DNA from: DATLLN01 sp963797175 | GTDB lineage: Bacteria; Actinomycetota; Thermoleophilia; Gaiellales; JAICJC01 | DNA length: 64,000 nt | Assembly (NCBI GenBank): GCA_963797175.1 | Contig: CAWCOL010000009.1 | Span: 248,001-312,000, forward strand | Reading direction: 5' to 3' | In this document: positions 8,035-16,807 of the stretch, piece by piece | How positions within the stretch are numbered: position 1 is the stretch's first letter | Layout of the letters: the number at the start of each line of letters is the position of its first letter | The notes under the pieces: generated by a model | Database searches by the model: none | Seen by the model: only the letters and a program-made list of their open reading frames with translations | Told to the model about the DNA's origin: nothing | Translations under genes and position numbers: made by a program

Positions 8035-9513
8035 GTGAGCGACCACCGCACCCTGTTCTCCGGCACCGCGCTGAACGTCGCCGGGCTGGTCGCGGGCGTG
8101 ATCGCGGCCTACGGCACGCAGCTGCTGTTCGCCCACCGGCTGCCCACCGGCGGGCTGGGGCTGGTCACCGTCGCGGTGCAGGTCGCGTTCGTGGCTGCGG
8201 CCGGGAGCCGTTTCGGCATGGACCTCGCCGCCGTGCGCGAGGTCGCGATCGGCATCGGCGCGGGCACCCCGGCCGACCTGCGCAGCCTGGTCGAGCGCTG
8301 CGCCCTCGCGGCGGCGGCTGTCAGCCTGCTGGTCGCCGTCGGGATGGTCGTCGCCGCGCCGCTGACCGGCGGCCACCGCGCCACGATCGCCGTCGCCGCC
8401 GCCTCCGTCCCGCTGGCAGCGCTGGCCAACACGTACCTGGGAGCGACCCGCGGGCTCAAGCAGATGGGGCCGACCCTGTGGGTGTACTGGATCGGCCAGC
8501 CGCTGGCCTGGATCGCCTTTGCCATCGCCGCGCTCGCCCTGGGCGGCTCGACGACGTCTGCGGTGTGGGCCTACGACCTCTCCTGGCTGCTGGCGGCCCT
8601 CGCCTCGCGGCGGCTGTGGATGCGCACCTCGGCCGGCATGGGCGACGAGCGGGCGAGCCGCGAGCGGGTGCGGGCGGCGCTGCGGTTCGGCGCGCCCCGG
8701 GCGCCCTCGGCGCTGCTCGCGCAGGCGCTCTTCTGGGCCGACCTGTGGGTGCTGGCGGCGTACGCCTCGCCGGCCGACGTCGACACCTACTCGGCCGCCA
8801 GCCGGCTGGCGCAGGTGGTGCTGCTCTTCCTCACCTCGCTCAACCTGCTGTTCTCGCCGTTCGCCGCCGATCTCCACGCCCGCGGCCAGCGCGAGCGCCT
8901 TCAGTCCCTGTTCGAGAGCTCGACCCGCTGGGCGCTGACGGCCACGCTGCCGGTGGTGGTGGTGCTGGCGGTCGCGGCGCCGCAGGCGCTGCACGCCTTC
9001 GGCCCTGGCTATTCCGGCGGCGACACGGTGCTGCGGATCCTGCTCGCCGGCCAGCTGCTGAACGCCGCGACCGGCAGCGTCGGGTTCATCCTGATCATGG
9101 TCGGGCGCACCGGCCTCGACCTGATCGACAACGCCGTCGCCGTCGCCCTGCTGGTCGGGCTGGCGGCGCCGCTGGCCTCGAGCCACGGCATGGAGGGCGC
9201 GGCCGTCGCCGCGGCCGTCGCCATCGCCGGGGTGAACGGCGTGCGGCTGCTCCAGGTGCGGCAGCTGATCGGCATCCAGCCCTATTCCGCCGGGTACCTG
9301 CGCCTGGCCGTCCCGGCCGGCGCCTGCCTGGCCGCGGCGCTCGCCGCGCACGCCCTGACCGGCGGCGCCGCGTGGTGGGTCTGCCTGCTGGCGACCGGCG
9401 CGGCCGGCATCGCCGCGCACGTCGTGCTGCTGCCGTACGCGCTGACGGCGCAGGAGCGCAGCGCGGCTCAGCGGCTGGTGACGCGCAGGATCTCGTACCG
9501 CGGGTCGCGGTAG
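8035..9513 (+). CDS. Wzx-like oligosaccharide flippase
   Basis: Polytopic membrane protein of about 492 residues, with roughly 12-14 hydrophobic segments and the layout of MATE/MVF-type polysaccharide flippases. These move lipid-linked sugars across the membrane. Typical features are an N-terminal TALNVAGLVAGVIAAYGTQL segment and a central SAASRLAQVV-like stretch. GTG 8035 is chosen over an upstream in-frame GTG at 7984 because the latter adds a non-membrane leader and overlaps the -10 box. Its 3' end overlaps the convergent gene by 46 bp. The context of glycosyltransferases and sqd1 downstream supports a glycan-export role; the cargo is unknown. Confidence 0.8.
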   Translation: MSDHRTLFSGTALNVAGLVAGVIAAYGTQLLFAHRLPTGGLGLVTVAVQVAFVAAAGSRFGMDLAAVREVAIGIGAGTPADLRSLVERCALAAAAVSLLVAVGMVVAAPLTGGHRATIAVAAASVPLAALANTYLGATRGLKQMGPTLWVYWIGQPLAWIAFAIAALALGGSTTSAVWAYDLSWLLAALASRRLWMRTSAGMGDERASRERVRAALRFGAPRAPSALLAQALFWADLWVLAAYASPADVDTYSAASRLAQVVLLFLTSLNLLFSPFAADLHARGQRERLQSLFESSTRWALTATLPVVVVLAVAAPQALHAFGPGYSGGDTVLRILLAGQLLNAATGSVGFILIMVGRTGLDLIDNAVAVALLVGLAAPLASSHGMEGAAVAAAVAIAGVNGVRLLQVRQLIGIQPYSAGYLRLAVPAGACLAAALAAHALTGGAAWWVCLLATGAAGIAAHVVLLPYALTAQERSAAQRLVTRRISYRGSR

Positions 9514-11501
9514 ACCCGGGTCGTCCCGGGCAGCGACTCGATCGCGTCGGCCACGTCGGCCTGGTCCTGGAGATCGAGCAGCACGTCGTCCACGCCGTAC
9601 TTGGCGAGAATCGCCTCGCGCTCGGCCTGCGACGTCGCCGGGTCGAAGAACCGCTCCTGGTCCTCGCGGCGGCCGAGCGTGTCGATCTTCGGCTCCGCGC
9701 GCGTGCGCGCCTCCGGCAGGCCGACGGCGTACACGGGCGCCTCGCCGACCAGCTCGAACAGCCGGTGCTCCTCGCCGATCACGACCGGGATGGGATGGTT
9801 GTGCTCCGCGAACCAGGCGGCGACGCCGGGCGAGAGCTCGACCACCAGGTCGTGCCGCGCCGGGCGGTGAGGGCCGGCCCTGGCCTCGTCCAGCACGCGG
9901 TCGCCGCCGTAGGACACCGGGCCGACCAGCGTGGCCGCGACCAGCAGCGAGGCCGCCCACCACGCGCCCGCCTGGATCTCCCGGCGCGGCTCGCGGACGA
10001 GCGCGACCACCGTCACGGCGATCGCGGCCACGACCGCGATGCTGGTCGGCTCGCGCCAGAAGGTGTGTTCGCCGCGCAGTTCCATTAGCAGCCATCCCAG
10101 GCCGAGCGCGACGGGGATCGACCAGCGGCCCAGCAGCCTGGCCGCGACCAGCGCCGTGGCCGCAAGGGCGACCGGCCAGGGCAGCAGCTGCCAGAAGCGG
10201 TGGAACTGCCCCATGCCCGCGCCCGCGGTGATCAGCGTGTTGACGCCGGGGATGAGGAGCAGCGCCAGCATCCCCAGCATCGCCCCTGCGGTCGGCAGCG
10301 TCGTGCGGAAGCGCACCAGCAGCGCGCAGCCGGCGATCGCGACCAGCACGTAGCCGCGGCCGAACACCGGCGCCCACGGGTACATCAGCACGGCGTGGAC
10401 GCCGTGGTGCAGGAACTCGTCCGAGTGCGTGACGATCGATCGCCGCTCGCCGCCCCGGATCGCGACCCACCAGATCCAGCCCGCAACGGCGGCGGAGGCC
10501 AGGGTGGACGCCGCCACGGCCACCATCGCGGCCCGCGCGACCGCCATGTGTGCTCGCCACGACCCGGCCAGCACGCCCACCATCATCGCCAGCAGCGGGA
10601 TCGCGTAGGTCGGGTGCACCAGCGCGATCACCGTCACCGCCGCGGCCGATGCGTAGGCGCCCAGCAGCACCCCGCGCAGCGCGGCGATGAACAGCACGAC
10701 CGCGGCCGGCGCCAGCACGAAGAACGTGAACGGCGGCGGCTGGTTGATCTGCATGACCAGCCCGTTGATCAGGGTGCACAGGTCCCAGGCCGCCGGGACG
10801 GCGGCGAGGTAGCCGGCGAAGCGCCAGCCCGTCAGGCGGAACGCGAGCGCGTAGACGGCCAGGATCGCGGCCGCGCCGCACAGCGGGGCGAGCAGGACGA
10901 ACGCGCGCCCGGCGTCCACGTCCGCCAGCCGGGCGATGCCGGCCCAGGCCGCGTGCTGGAGCGGGAAGGCGTACCCGGCGTGCGGGGCCCCGTTCTTGAA
11001 CGAGGAGATCGACGTCAGCGAGAGGCCGTCCAGCCGCTCGATCTTGCGCATGCGGCCGACGTGGAAGAGCGCATCGCCCACCACCCCGGTGGACAGGCGC
11101 CAGGTCAGGTAGGCGAAGCCCAGGGTCCCGGCCAGCCCGGCGGCCAGCTCGGGCAGCGAGACCGGCTCCAGCGCGGGCGGGCGGCGGAGCGCCGCGATCA
11201 TGCCGCCCCAGCCCAGCACCAGCACCGCCCCGATGACGATGCCGAGCGGCAGGCGCAGGGCGAAGGCGACGGCCAGCGGCGGCACCCAGACGGCCAGGCC
11301 CAGCGCGAACCCCACCGGCATCGCCCCGGACAGCCCGACGTGCCGCTCCAGCCGGAGCAGGCGAACGACGGCCCAACCCGGCACGAGCACGATCACCGCA
11401 GCCGCGAACCAGACCGCCGGCCCGTCCAGCGAGAGCAGGCGCGCACCGAGGAGCCCCAGCGGGAGCAGCCCCAGGACAGCCGCTTCGGCTCGGACGCTCA
11501 T
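9468..11501 (-). CDS. Large membrane protein, GT-C glycosyltransferase-like
   Basis: Predicted polytopic membrane protein of about 677 residues with about 12 hydrophobic segments and a soluble C-terminal domain of about 120 residues ending in a beta-rich YEILRVTS tail. The layout resembles GT-C enzymes that use polyprenyl-phosphate sugars. The first extracytoplasmic loop has GDALFHVGRMRKIERLDG, a charged segment where such enzymes have their acidic catalytic residues. The Met at 11501 is chosen because the 22 residues upstream are not membrane-like. It is divergent from sqd1. The family is not recognised with certainty. Confidence 0.65.
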   Translation of the reverse strand: MSVRAEAAVLGLLPLGLLGARLLSLDGPAVWFAAAVIVLVPGWAVVRLLRLERHVGLSGAMPVGFALGLAVWVPPLAVAFALRLPLGIVIGAVLVLGWGGMIAALRRPPALEPVSLPELAAGLAGTLGFAYLTWRLSTGVVGDALFHVGRMRKIERLDGLSLTSISSFKNGAPHAGYAFPLQHAAWAGIARLADVDAGRAFVLLAPLCGAAAILAVYALAFRLTGWRFAGYLAAVPAAWDLCTLINGLVMQINQPPPFTFFVLAPAAVVLFIAALRGVLLGAYASAAAVTVIALVHPTYAIPLLAMMVGVLAGSWRAHMAVARAAMVAVAASTLASAAVAGWIWWVAIRGGERRSIVTHSDEFLHHGVHAVLMYPWAPVFGRGYVLVAIAGCALLVRFRTTLPTAGAMLGMLALLLIPGVNTLITAGAGMGQFHRFWQLLPWPVALAATALVAARLLGRWSIPVALGLGWLLMELRGEHTFWREPTSIAVVAAIAVTVVALVREPRREIQAGAWWAASLLVAATLVGPVSYGGDRVLDEARAGPHRPARHDLVVELSPGVAAWFAEHNHPIPVVIGEEHRLFELVGEAPVYAVGLPEARTRAEPKIDTLGRREDQERFFDPATSQAEREAILAKYGVDDVLLDLQDQADVADAIESLPGTTRVYRDPRYEILRVTSR

Positions 11502-11552
11502 CGACGCGCCAGTGTACCCAGCGCCACGACCGACACCGTCCGTCGGCCGTCT

Positions 11553-11601
11553 GTGGGACAATCCCACGTCGGTCGCCCCCTGTGCGGCCTTCCCGACGTG
11601 G
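11553..11601. promoter_or_regulatory. Two inverted repeats upstream of sqd1
   Basis: GTGGGA-CAA-TCCCAC (11553-11567) overlaps a weak -10, GACAAT (11556-11561). A second perfect repeat, CCACGTCGG (11564-11572) and CCGACGTGG (11593-11601) with a 20-nt loop, follows immediately. The sqd1 ATG at 11627 has an AGGAG ribosome site, so there is a real leader. These could be repressor sites or an attenuator hairpin. Confidence 0.45.
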
Positions 11602-11626
11602 TCATTGAACGACAGGAGCGACAGGC

Positions 11627-12805
11627 ATGCGGATTCTGATTCTCGGCGGTGACGGGTACCTGGGGTGGCCGACCGCCATGCGCTTCTCCGGCAAGGGGCA
11701 CGAGGTTGCCGTGCTGGACGACTTCTCGCGCCGCCGCTGGCACGAGCAGGCCGGCACCGACTCGCTGACGCCGATCGCCACGCTGGAGGAGCGGATCGCC
11801 GCCTGGCGCGAGGTCTCCGGCAAGACGATCGAGAGCTACATCGGCGACGTGGCCGAGAACACGCTGCTGGCGGACGTGCTGCGCGAGTTCTCGCCGGACA
11901 CGATCATCCACTACGGCGAGCAGCCGAGCGCGCCGTGGTCGATGGCCAACGTCGACAACTGCGTCTTCACCCAGCAGCGCAACGTCGTCGGGACGCTGAA
12001 GCTGCTGTGGGCGATGCACGACCACTGCCCGGACGCCCACCTGGTCAAGCTGGGCACGATGGGCGAGTACGGCACCCCGAACATCGACATCGAGGAGGGG
12101 TACATCGAGATCGAGCACAAGGGCCGGCGCGACACGCTGCCGTTCCCCAAGGTGCCGGGCTCGTTCTACCACCTCTCCAAGGTGCACGACAGCCACAACA
12201 TCCAGTTCGCCTGCCGCATCTGGGGGCTGCGCGCCACCGACCTCAACCAGGGCGTCGTGTACGGCATCGAGACGCCGGAGACGAAGCTGGACGAGCGGCT
12301 GGCGACACGGTTCGACTACGACCAGTACTTCGGCACGGCGCTCAACCGGTTCTGCGTCCAGGCGATGATCGGGCACCCGCTGTCGGTGTACGGCAAGGGC
12401 GGCCAGACGCGCGGGCTGCTGAACATCGTCGACACGCTGCAGTGCGTCGAGCTGACCGCGGACAACCCCGCCGACAGCGGCGAGATGCGGGTCTACAACC
12501 AGTTCACCGAGTCGTTCTCGGTCACCGAGCTGGCCGAGAAGGTGCGGCACGCCGCCGGCGAGCTCGGCGTCGATGTCCTCGTGGACAACGTCGCCAACCC
12601 GCGGGTGGAGCTGGAGGAGCACTACTACAACCCGGTGCACACCAAGCTGCCGTCGCTCGGGCTGAAGCCGACGCTGCTCTCCGAGACGCTGATCGAGTCG
12701 GTGCTGTCCACGATCGACCGCTACAAGCATCGCGTGATCGCCGAGGGCATCGACCCCAGCACCACATGGCGCGGCGAGCCGGTTCTCGGGTCCGCCCGCT
12801 CGTAA
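11627..12805 (+). CDS. sqd1: UDP-sulfoquinovose synthase
   Basis: Converts UDP-glucose plus sulfite to UDP-sulfoquinovose. It is an NAD-dependent short-chain dehydrogenase/epimerase-fold protein: GGDGYLGW at residues 7-14 binds NAD, and the SQD1 catalytic set is T144 (KLGTMGEYGTPNIDIEEGY), Y181 and K185 (FYHLSKVHDSHN). The family hallmarks FGTALNRFCVQA, YGKGGQTRG and NPRVEAEEHYYN-like (here NPRVELEEHYYN) are all present. At 392 residues it has normal length. An AGGAG ribosome site precedes the ATG. Known roles are sulfolipid synthesis in phototrophs and sulfoquinovose in glycoprotein glycans of archaea; the flippase and glycosyltransferase neighbours suggest an envelope glycan or lipid here (inference). 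Confidence 0.95.
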   Translation: MRILILGGDGYLGWPTAMRFSGKGHEVAVLDDFSRRRWHEQAGTDSLTPIATLEERIAAWREVSGKTIESYIGDVAENTLLADVLREFSPDTIIHYGEQPSAPWSMANVDNCVFTQQRNVVGTLKLLWAMHDHCPDAHLVKLGTMGEYGTPNIDIEEGYIEIEHKGRRDTLPFPKVPGSFYHLSKVHDSHNIQFACRIWGLRATDLNQGVVYGIETPETKLDERLATRFDYDQYFGTALNRFCVQAMIGHPLSVYGKGGQTRGLLNIVDTLQCVELTADNPADSGEMRVYNQFTESFSVTELAEKVRHAAGELGVDVLVDNVANPRVELEEHYYNPVHTKLPSLGLKPTLLSETLIESVLSTIDRYKHRVIAEGIDPSTTWRGEPVLGSARS

Positions 12806-13188
12806 GACCTCTTGCGGTTCTGACGATCGCGGCGTGCGCCGTGGGCCTGGCCGCCCAGGCCGGGTTCATGGCGCGCGAGATCGACCACGGCCTGTCGGCA
12901 GCGCATCGCCAGCCCCTGCGGCGGTTCCTGGTGCGGGCCGACGCGCTGCTGCCGGCGGGCGCACGCTACGCCGCCACCAGCCCGGTGCGGTCGGATGACG
13001 CCCGCTACTACCTGTACCCGCGGCAGCCGGTTGCGACCGGATTCTCGCGGTCGGCGCTGCGCCGCTCCGGGGTGCGCTACGTCGTCGTCACCTGGGACGC
13101 CGTGCCGCCCGACCTGCGCGGGGCACACGACTGGTACACGCCGATCCTGACCGCGACCGCGGGGCGGCTGCTCGAGGTGCACCCGTGA
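12766..13188 (+). CDS. Small single-pass membrane protein
   Basis: Unrecognised protein of 140 residues. One hydrophobic segment (residues 15-35, PLAVLTIAACAVGLAAQAGF) is followed by an extracytoplasmic-looking domain with LPAGARYA, YYLYPRQP and GVRYVVVTWD. That domain resembles the soluble tails at the ends of GT-C membrane glycosyltransferases. The only good start is ATG 12766, which overlaps the sqd1 end by 40 bp; the stop overlaps the next gene's GTG (GTGA). Position and coupling suggest it works with sqd1 and the following membrane protein, perhaps as a detached glycosyltransferase tail. Confidence 0.6.
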   Translation: MARRAGSRVRPLVRPLAVLTIAACAVGLAAQAGFMAREIDHGLSAAHRQPLRRFLVRADALLPAGARYAATSPVRSDDARYYLYPRQPVATGFSRSALRRSGVRYVVVTWDAVPPDLRGAHDWYTPILTATAGRLLEVHP

Positions 13189-14540
13189 GCTGGGTCGTGA
13201 CGGCGGTCGGGTGCGCCCTGATCGTCTGGTGCGGCCTGCCCTGGGCGCGGGGCGTCGCCGGGTCACGGCCGGGGCGGGCGCCGCTGCTGGGGCTCGCCTA
13301 CCTGACGGGGACGGCGATGCTGACCCTGGCGCTGCTCCTGGTGGCGCTGGTCGGCGGGCGCGAGAACCGGCTCTCGCTGCTGATCGCGCTGCTGGCGGTG
13401 CGGTGGATCGGCCGCCGCTTCGTCGACCGGACGCCGCCGCCGCCCACGCCGGTGCCCGGTGCCCTCGGGCCCGCGCTCCCGCTGCTGGCGGCGGCCGCGG
13501 CCGCGCTCGCCTACGGGACGGTGCAGGCGTTCCGGCTGGGGCCGATCACGTCGATCGACTTCCTCAAGGCGTGGGGTCTCAAGGGCACGGCGATGTTCGA
13601 GGACGGCAGCCTCGACTTCAGCCGGCTGAGCGGACCGCACCTCTTCTACCCGCTCGAGGTCTCGAACCTGAACGGCGCCTTCTACATCCTGCTGGGGCGG
13701 GTGGACGACAGCGTGGTGCGGCTGCCCGCCGCGCTGTTCGGGGTCGCGCTGGCGCTGGTGCTGTGGTGGATGGTGCGCGAGTTCCTGCCGCCCGCCGGCG
13801 CCGCGCTGGCCGTCGCTCTGGCGGTGACGGTGCCGGAGTTCACCACGCTGATGACCAACGGCCTGGCCGACCTGGTGGTCGCCGCCTACGTCGCGATCTG
13901 CGCCGTGGCCGCGTTCCGCTGGCTGGAGGACGGCGGCGCCGGCTGGGCATCGCTCTCCGGCTTCGCGGCGGGCGCGGCCGCCTGGACGAAGCTCGAGGGG
14001 ACGCTCACCTGCCTCGTCATCGGCGTGACGGTGCTGGTGGTGCGGCGCTCGGTGCGGACGCCGGGCGCGGGCGTCTGGGCGGCGTGGTTCCTGGCCTTCG
14101 TCGTGCCCTGGCAGCTGTTCCAGCGGATCCACGACATCCCCGCGAACCGCTCGCACTTCGATCAGGTCTACCTGAGCGCCGGCTGGATCGTCCGCCACGT
14201 CGCCGAGACGCTGGCCGAGACGGCGCACTGGGGCGTGTTCTGGGAGACGGCGCTGGCGGTGATCGTCCTTTCCGCGCCGATCTGGTGGAGCACCCGGTTT
14301 CGGCTGCTGGCCGCGGTCACCCTGCCGAACGTCGTGCTGACGCTGGGCGCGTACGTCACGCACTACCGCTCGGGCGAGGCTGACAGCGTCGAGGCAACGG
14401 CGCACCGGCTGTACCTCCACCTCGCCCCCAGCCTGGCCGTGATGGCGGCGGCGGGCGCTACAGTTGCCTGGCAGGCGCTACGCGCCGATCGCGAGACCCC
14501 AGCAGTCCCCGCCCCGGAACCCGTCACGGAGCCCGTCTGA
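13185..14540 (+). CDS. Polytopic membrane protein, glycosyltransferase-39-like
   Basis: Predicted integral membrane protein of 451 residues with about 10 hydrophobic segments. After the N-terminal segments an extracytoplasmic loop contains TSIDFLKAWGLKG and LEVSNLNGAFY, and the overall pattern resembles GT-C transferases of the ArnT/PMT group. The acidic loop residues could be catalytic. GTG 13185 overlaps the upstream stop, and its TGA overlaps the downstream ATG as TGATG. It is coupled to the DUF2304-GT2 gene, which could make the polyprenyl-phosphate sugar it uses (inference). Confidence 0.65.
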   Translation: MSWVVTAVGCALIVWCGLPWARGVAGSRPGRAPLLGLAYLTGTAMLTLALLLVALVGGRENRLSLLIALLAVRWIGRRFVDRTPPPPTPVPGALGPALPLLAAAAAALAYGTVQAFRLGPITSIDFLKAWGLKGTAMFEDGSLDFSRLSGPHLFYPLEVSNLNGAFYILLGRVDDSVVRLPAALFGVALALVLWWMVREFLPPAGAALAVALAVTVPEFTTLMTNGLADLVVAAYVAICAVAAFRWLEDGGAGWASLSGFAAGAAAWTKLEGTLTCLVIGVTVLVVRRSVRTPGAGVWAAWFLAFVVPWQLFQRIHDIPANRSHFDQVYLSAGWIVRHVAETLAETAHWGVFWETALAVIVLSAPIWWSTRFRLLAAVTLPNVVLTLGAYVTHYRSGEADSVEATAHRLYLHLAPSLAVMAAAGATVAWQALRADRETPAVPAPEPVTEPV

Positions 14541-15592
14541 TGCCCCTCACCCCGCTGCGCGCGGCCGGCCTGGCCGCCGCGCTCGTGTTCGGACTGCTGG
14601 CCATCCGCTCGTACCGGCGCGGCAACATCGGCAACGGCGACCTGCTGCTGCGGCTGACGGTGTTCGTGCTGCCGCTGCTCGTGCTCTCGCTGGCGCCGGG
14701 CATCCTCACCACCGGCCTCGACGAGCTCTCGTTCAAGAAGGGCGGCGGCCGCCAGGTGATCGGTGCGACCGTGCTGGCGGTCGGCGTGCTGTTCGGGTTC
14801 GCGTACGCGTTGTCCGGCCGGCAGGACCGGACGCGGCGCGACCTCACGCGCCTGATCGAGAACCTCGCGCTGAAGGAGTTCCAGGAGACCGGGCACCCGG
14901 AGGCCTTCGCCGGCGGCATCGCCGTTGTCATCCCCGCCTACAACGAGTCGGCCAACATCGCGCACGTGATCGGCGCGCTGCCCGAGCGCGTCTGCGGCCT
15001 CGAGCTGCATGCGATCGTCGTGGACGACGGCAGCGCCGACGGGACGACGGACGCCGCGCGGGCCGCGGGCGCGTCGGCGGTATGCCTGCCGCTGAACCGC
15101 GGCCAGGGCGCCGCGCTGCGCACGGGCTACCGGCTGGCGCTGGCGACGGGCGCGCAGGTGGTGGTGACGATGGACGCCGACGGCCAGCACCAGCCCAGCG
15201 AGCTGTCACGGCTGGTGAAGCCGATCGTGGACGGTGAGGCGGACGTGGTCGGCGGGTCGCGCGTGCTCGGCCAGGCGGACAAGAACGCGGCGGCGCGGGA
15301 GCTGGGGATCAAGGTCTTCGCGAACCTGCTCTCGCTGCTCACCTGGAGCCGGGTCACCGATCCCGCCTGCGGCTACCGCGCAGTCCGCACGGAGGCCCTG
15401 CGCCACCTCGAGTTCCGGCAGGACCAGTTCCACAACTCGGAGTTCATCGTCGAGGCCTCGAAGCGCAATCTGCGCTCGATCGAGGTGCCCGTCACCATCA
15501 CCCAGCGGATCTCCGGCACCAGCAAGAAGCCGGCGCACTTTCGCTACGGACTGGGGTTCGCCAACGCCCTCGTCCGTGCCTGGCTGCGCTAG
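14540..15592 (+). CDS. DUF2304-GT2 fusion, polyprenyl-phosphate sugar transferase
   Basis: A 350-residue fusion. Residues 1-100 hold three hydrophobic segments like DUF2304; from about 125 a family-2 glycosyltransferase domain begins (AVVIPAYNESANI, IVVDDGSADGTTD, TMDADGQHQ with the metal-binding DxD, CGYRAVR). Such enzymes move a sugar from a nucleotide to polyprenyl phosphate on the cytosolic face. DUF2304 proteins often sit next to GT2 genes; here the two are joined. It starts by a 1-bp overlap with the preceding membrane protein. The donor sugar is unknown, and UDP-sulfoquinovose from sqd1 is one possibility (inference). Confidence 0.85.
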   Translation: MPLTPLRAAGLAAALVFGLLAIRSYRRGNIGNGDLLLRLTVFVLPLLVLSLAPGILTTGLDELSFKKGGGRQVIGATVLAVGVLFGFAYALSGRQDRTRRDLTRLIENLALKEFQETGHPEAFAGGIAVVIPAYNESANIAHVIGALPERVCGLELHAIVVDDGSADGTTDAARAAGASAVCLPLNRGQGAALRTGYRLALATGAQVVVTMDADGQHQPSELSRLVKPIVDGEADVVGGSRVLGQADKNAAARELGIKVFANLLSLLTWSRVTDPACGYRAVRTEALRHLEFRQDQFHNSEFIVEASKRNLRSIEVPVTITQRISGTSKKPAHFRYGLGFANALVRAWLR

Positions 15593-15643
15593 CCGGGACC
15601 GATGGGGGTGGCGTTTCGGGGCGCCTTGGTGGACAATCCTTTG

Positions 15644-16807
15644 ATGAACGACCCGCGCGAACCGCTGAGGACACCGGAGCGGCTGCTCTGCGGCCCCGGC
15701 CCGTCGAACGTCGATCCGCGCGTGCTCGAGGCGATGAGCCAGCCGATGCTGGGCCACCTCGACCCCGACTTCCACCGCATCCTCGAGGACCTCGTCGAGC
15801 TGCTCCAGGGCGTCTACCGCCGCGACGACGGGCTGACGCTGGCGCTGTCGGCGAGCGGCACCTCGGGCATGGAGGCAGGCATCACATCGCTGACCGAGCC
15901 GGGCGAGACGGTGATCGTCGCTGCCGCCGGCTTCTTCGGCAACCGCATCGTCGAGATGGCGCAGCGGCACGGCGCGACGGTCGTCGACCTGCGAGCGCCG
16001 TTCGGCCAGGCGGTGCCCAACGAGCGGATCCTGGAGGAGCTGTCGCGGCATCCCGAGACGCGGCTGGTCGCGGTCGTCCATGCCGAGACGTCCACCGGCG
16101 TCGCCCACCCGCTGCGCGAGCTCGGCGAGGCGATGCGCGACAGCGACGCCCTGCTGATGGCCGACTGCGTCACCTCGCTCGGGTCGATGGAGCTCGAGCC
16201 GAAGCGCTGGGGCGTGGACTACTGCTACTCGTGCTCGCAGAAGTGCCTGGGCGCGCCGCCCGGGATCTCGCCGGTCACGCTCTCGCCCGCCGCGATGGAG
16301 CGCATCGGCCGCCGCACCCACCCGGTGCCGTTCTCGTTCGACTTCGAGCTGCTCGCCAAGTACTGGATCGACCGGCCGGTCGTCTACCACCACACCGTGC
16401 CCAGCCTCCAGTACTACGCGCTCTACGAGGGCGTCCGCCTCGCGCTGGAGGAGGGCATGGAGGCACGCTGGGCCCGCCACGCGGCGGCCGGGGGCCGCTT
16501 CCAGGACGGGATGCGCGAGCGCGGCTTCGAGATGCTGGCCGAGCCGGAGCTCCAGCTCGCCGCGCTGTCCGCGGTGCGGGTGCCCGAGGGCGTCGACGGC
16601 AAGGGGATCCAGCACCGCCTGCTGCGCGAGCACAACATCGAGGTGGGCGGCGGGCTCGGCCCCGACGCGCCGCCGATCTGGCGCATCGGGCTGATGGGCG
16701 TGAACGCCCGGGTCGAGACGGCCGACCGCATGCTGGAGGCATTCGACGCGGTGCTCGCTCCCGAGCGATCGTCCGTCGCGACGGGCAGCGGCGGAGGGCC
16801 CGCGTAG
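15644..16807 (+). CDS. Class V aminotransferase, alanine-glyoxylate/serine-pyruvate type
   Basis: PLP enzyme of about 387 residues. The N-terminal LCGPGPSNVDPRVLEAM and GHLDPDF are typical of alanine-glyoxylate and serine-glyoxylate aminotransferases. ADCVTSLGSMEL supplies the PLP-binding Asp, and the Schiff-base lysine is in CSQKCLGAPPG. Met 15644 is chosen over 15602 because family homology begins just after it. It probably transfers an amino group from alanine or serine to glyoxylate or pyruvate. The 3' end overlaps the DUF309 frame, so the two genes are probably transcribed together. Confidence 0.88.
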   Translation: MNDPREPLRTPERLLCGPGPSNVDPRVLEAMSQPMLGHLDPDFHRILEDLVELLQGVYRRDDGLTLALSASGTSGMEAGITSLTEPGETVIVAAAGFFGNRIVEMAQRHGATVVDLRAPFGQAVPNERILEELSRHPETRLVAVVHAETSTGVAHPLRELGEAMRDSDALLMADCVTSLGSMELEPKRWGVDYCYSCSQKCLGAPPGISPVTLSPAAMERIGRRTHPVPFSFDFELLAKYWIDRPVVYHHTVPSLQYYALYEGVRLALEEGMEARWARHAAAGGRFQDGMRERGFEMLAEPELQLAALSAVRVPEGVDGKGIQHRLLREHNIEVGGGLGPDAPPIWRIGLMGVNARVETADRMLEAFDAVLAPERSSVATGSGGGPA

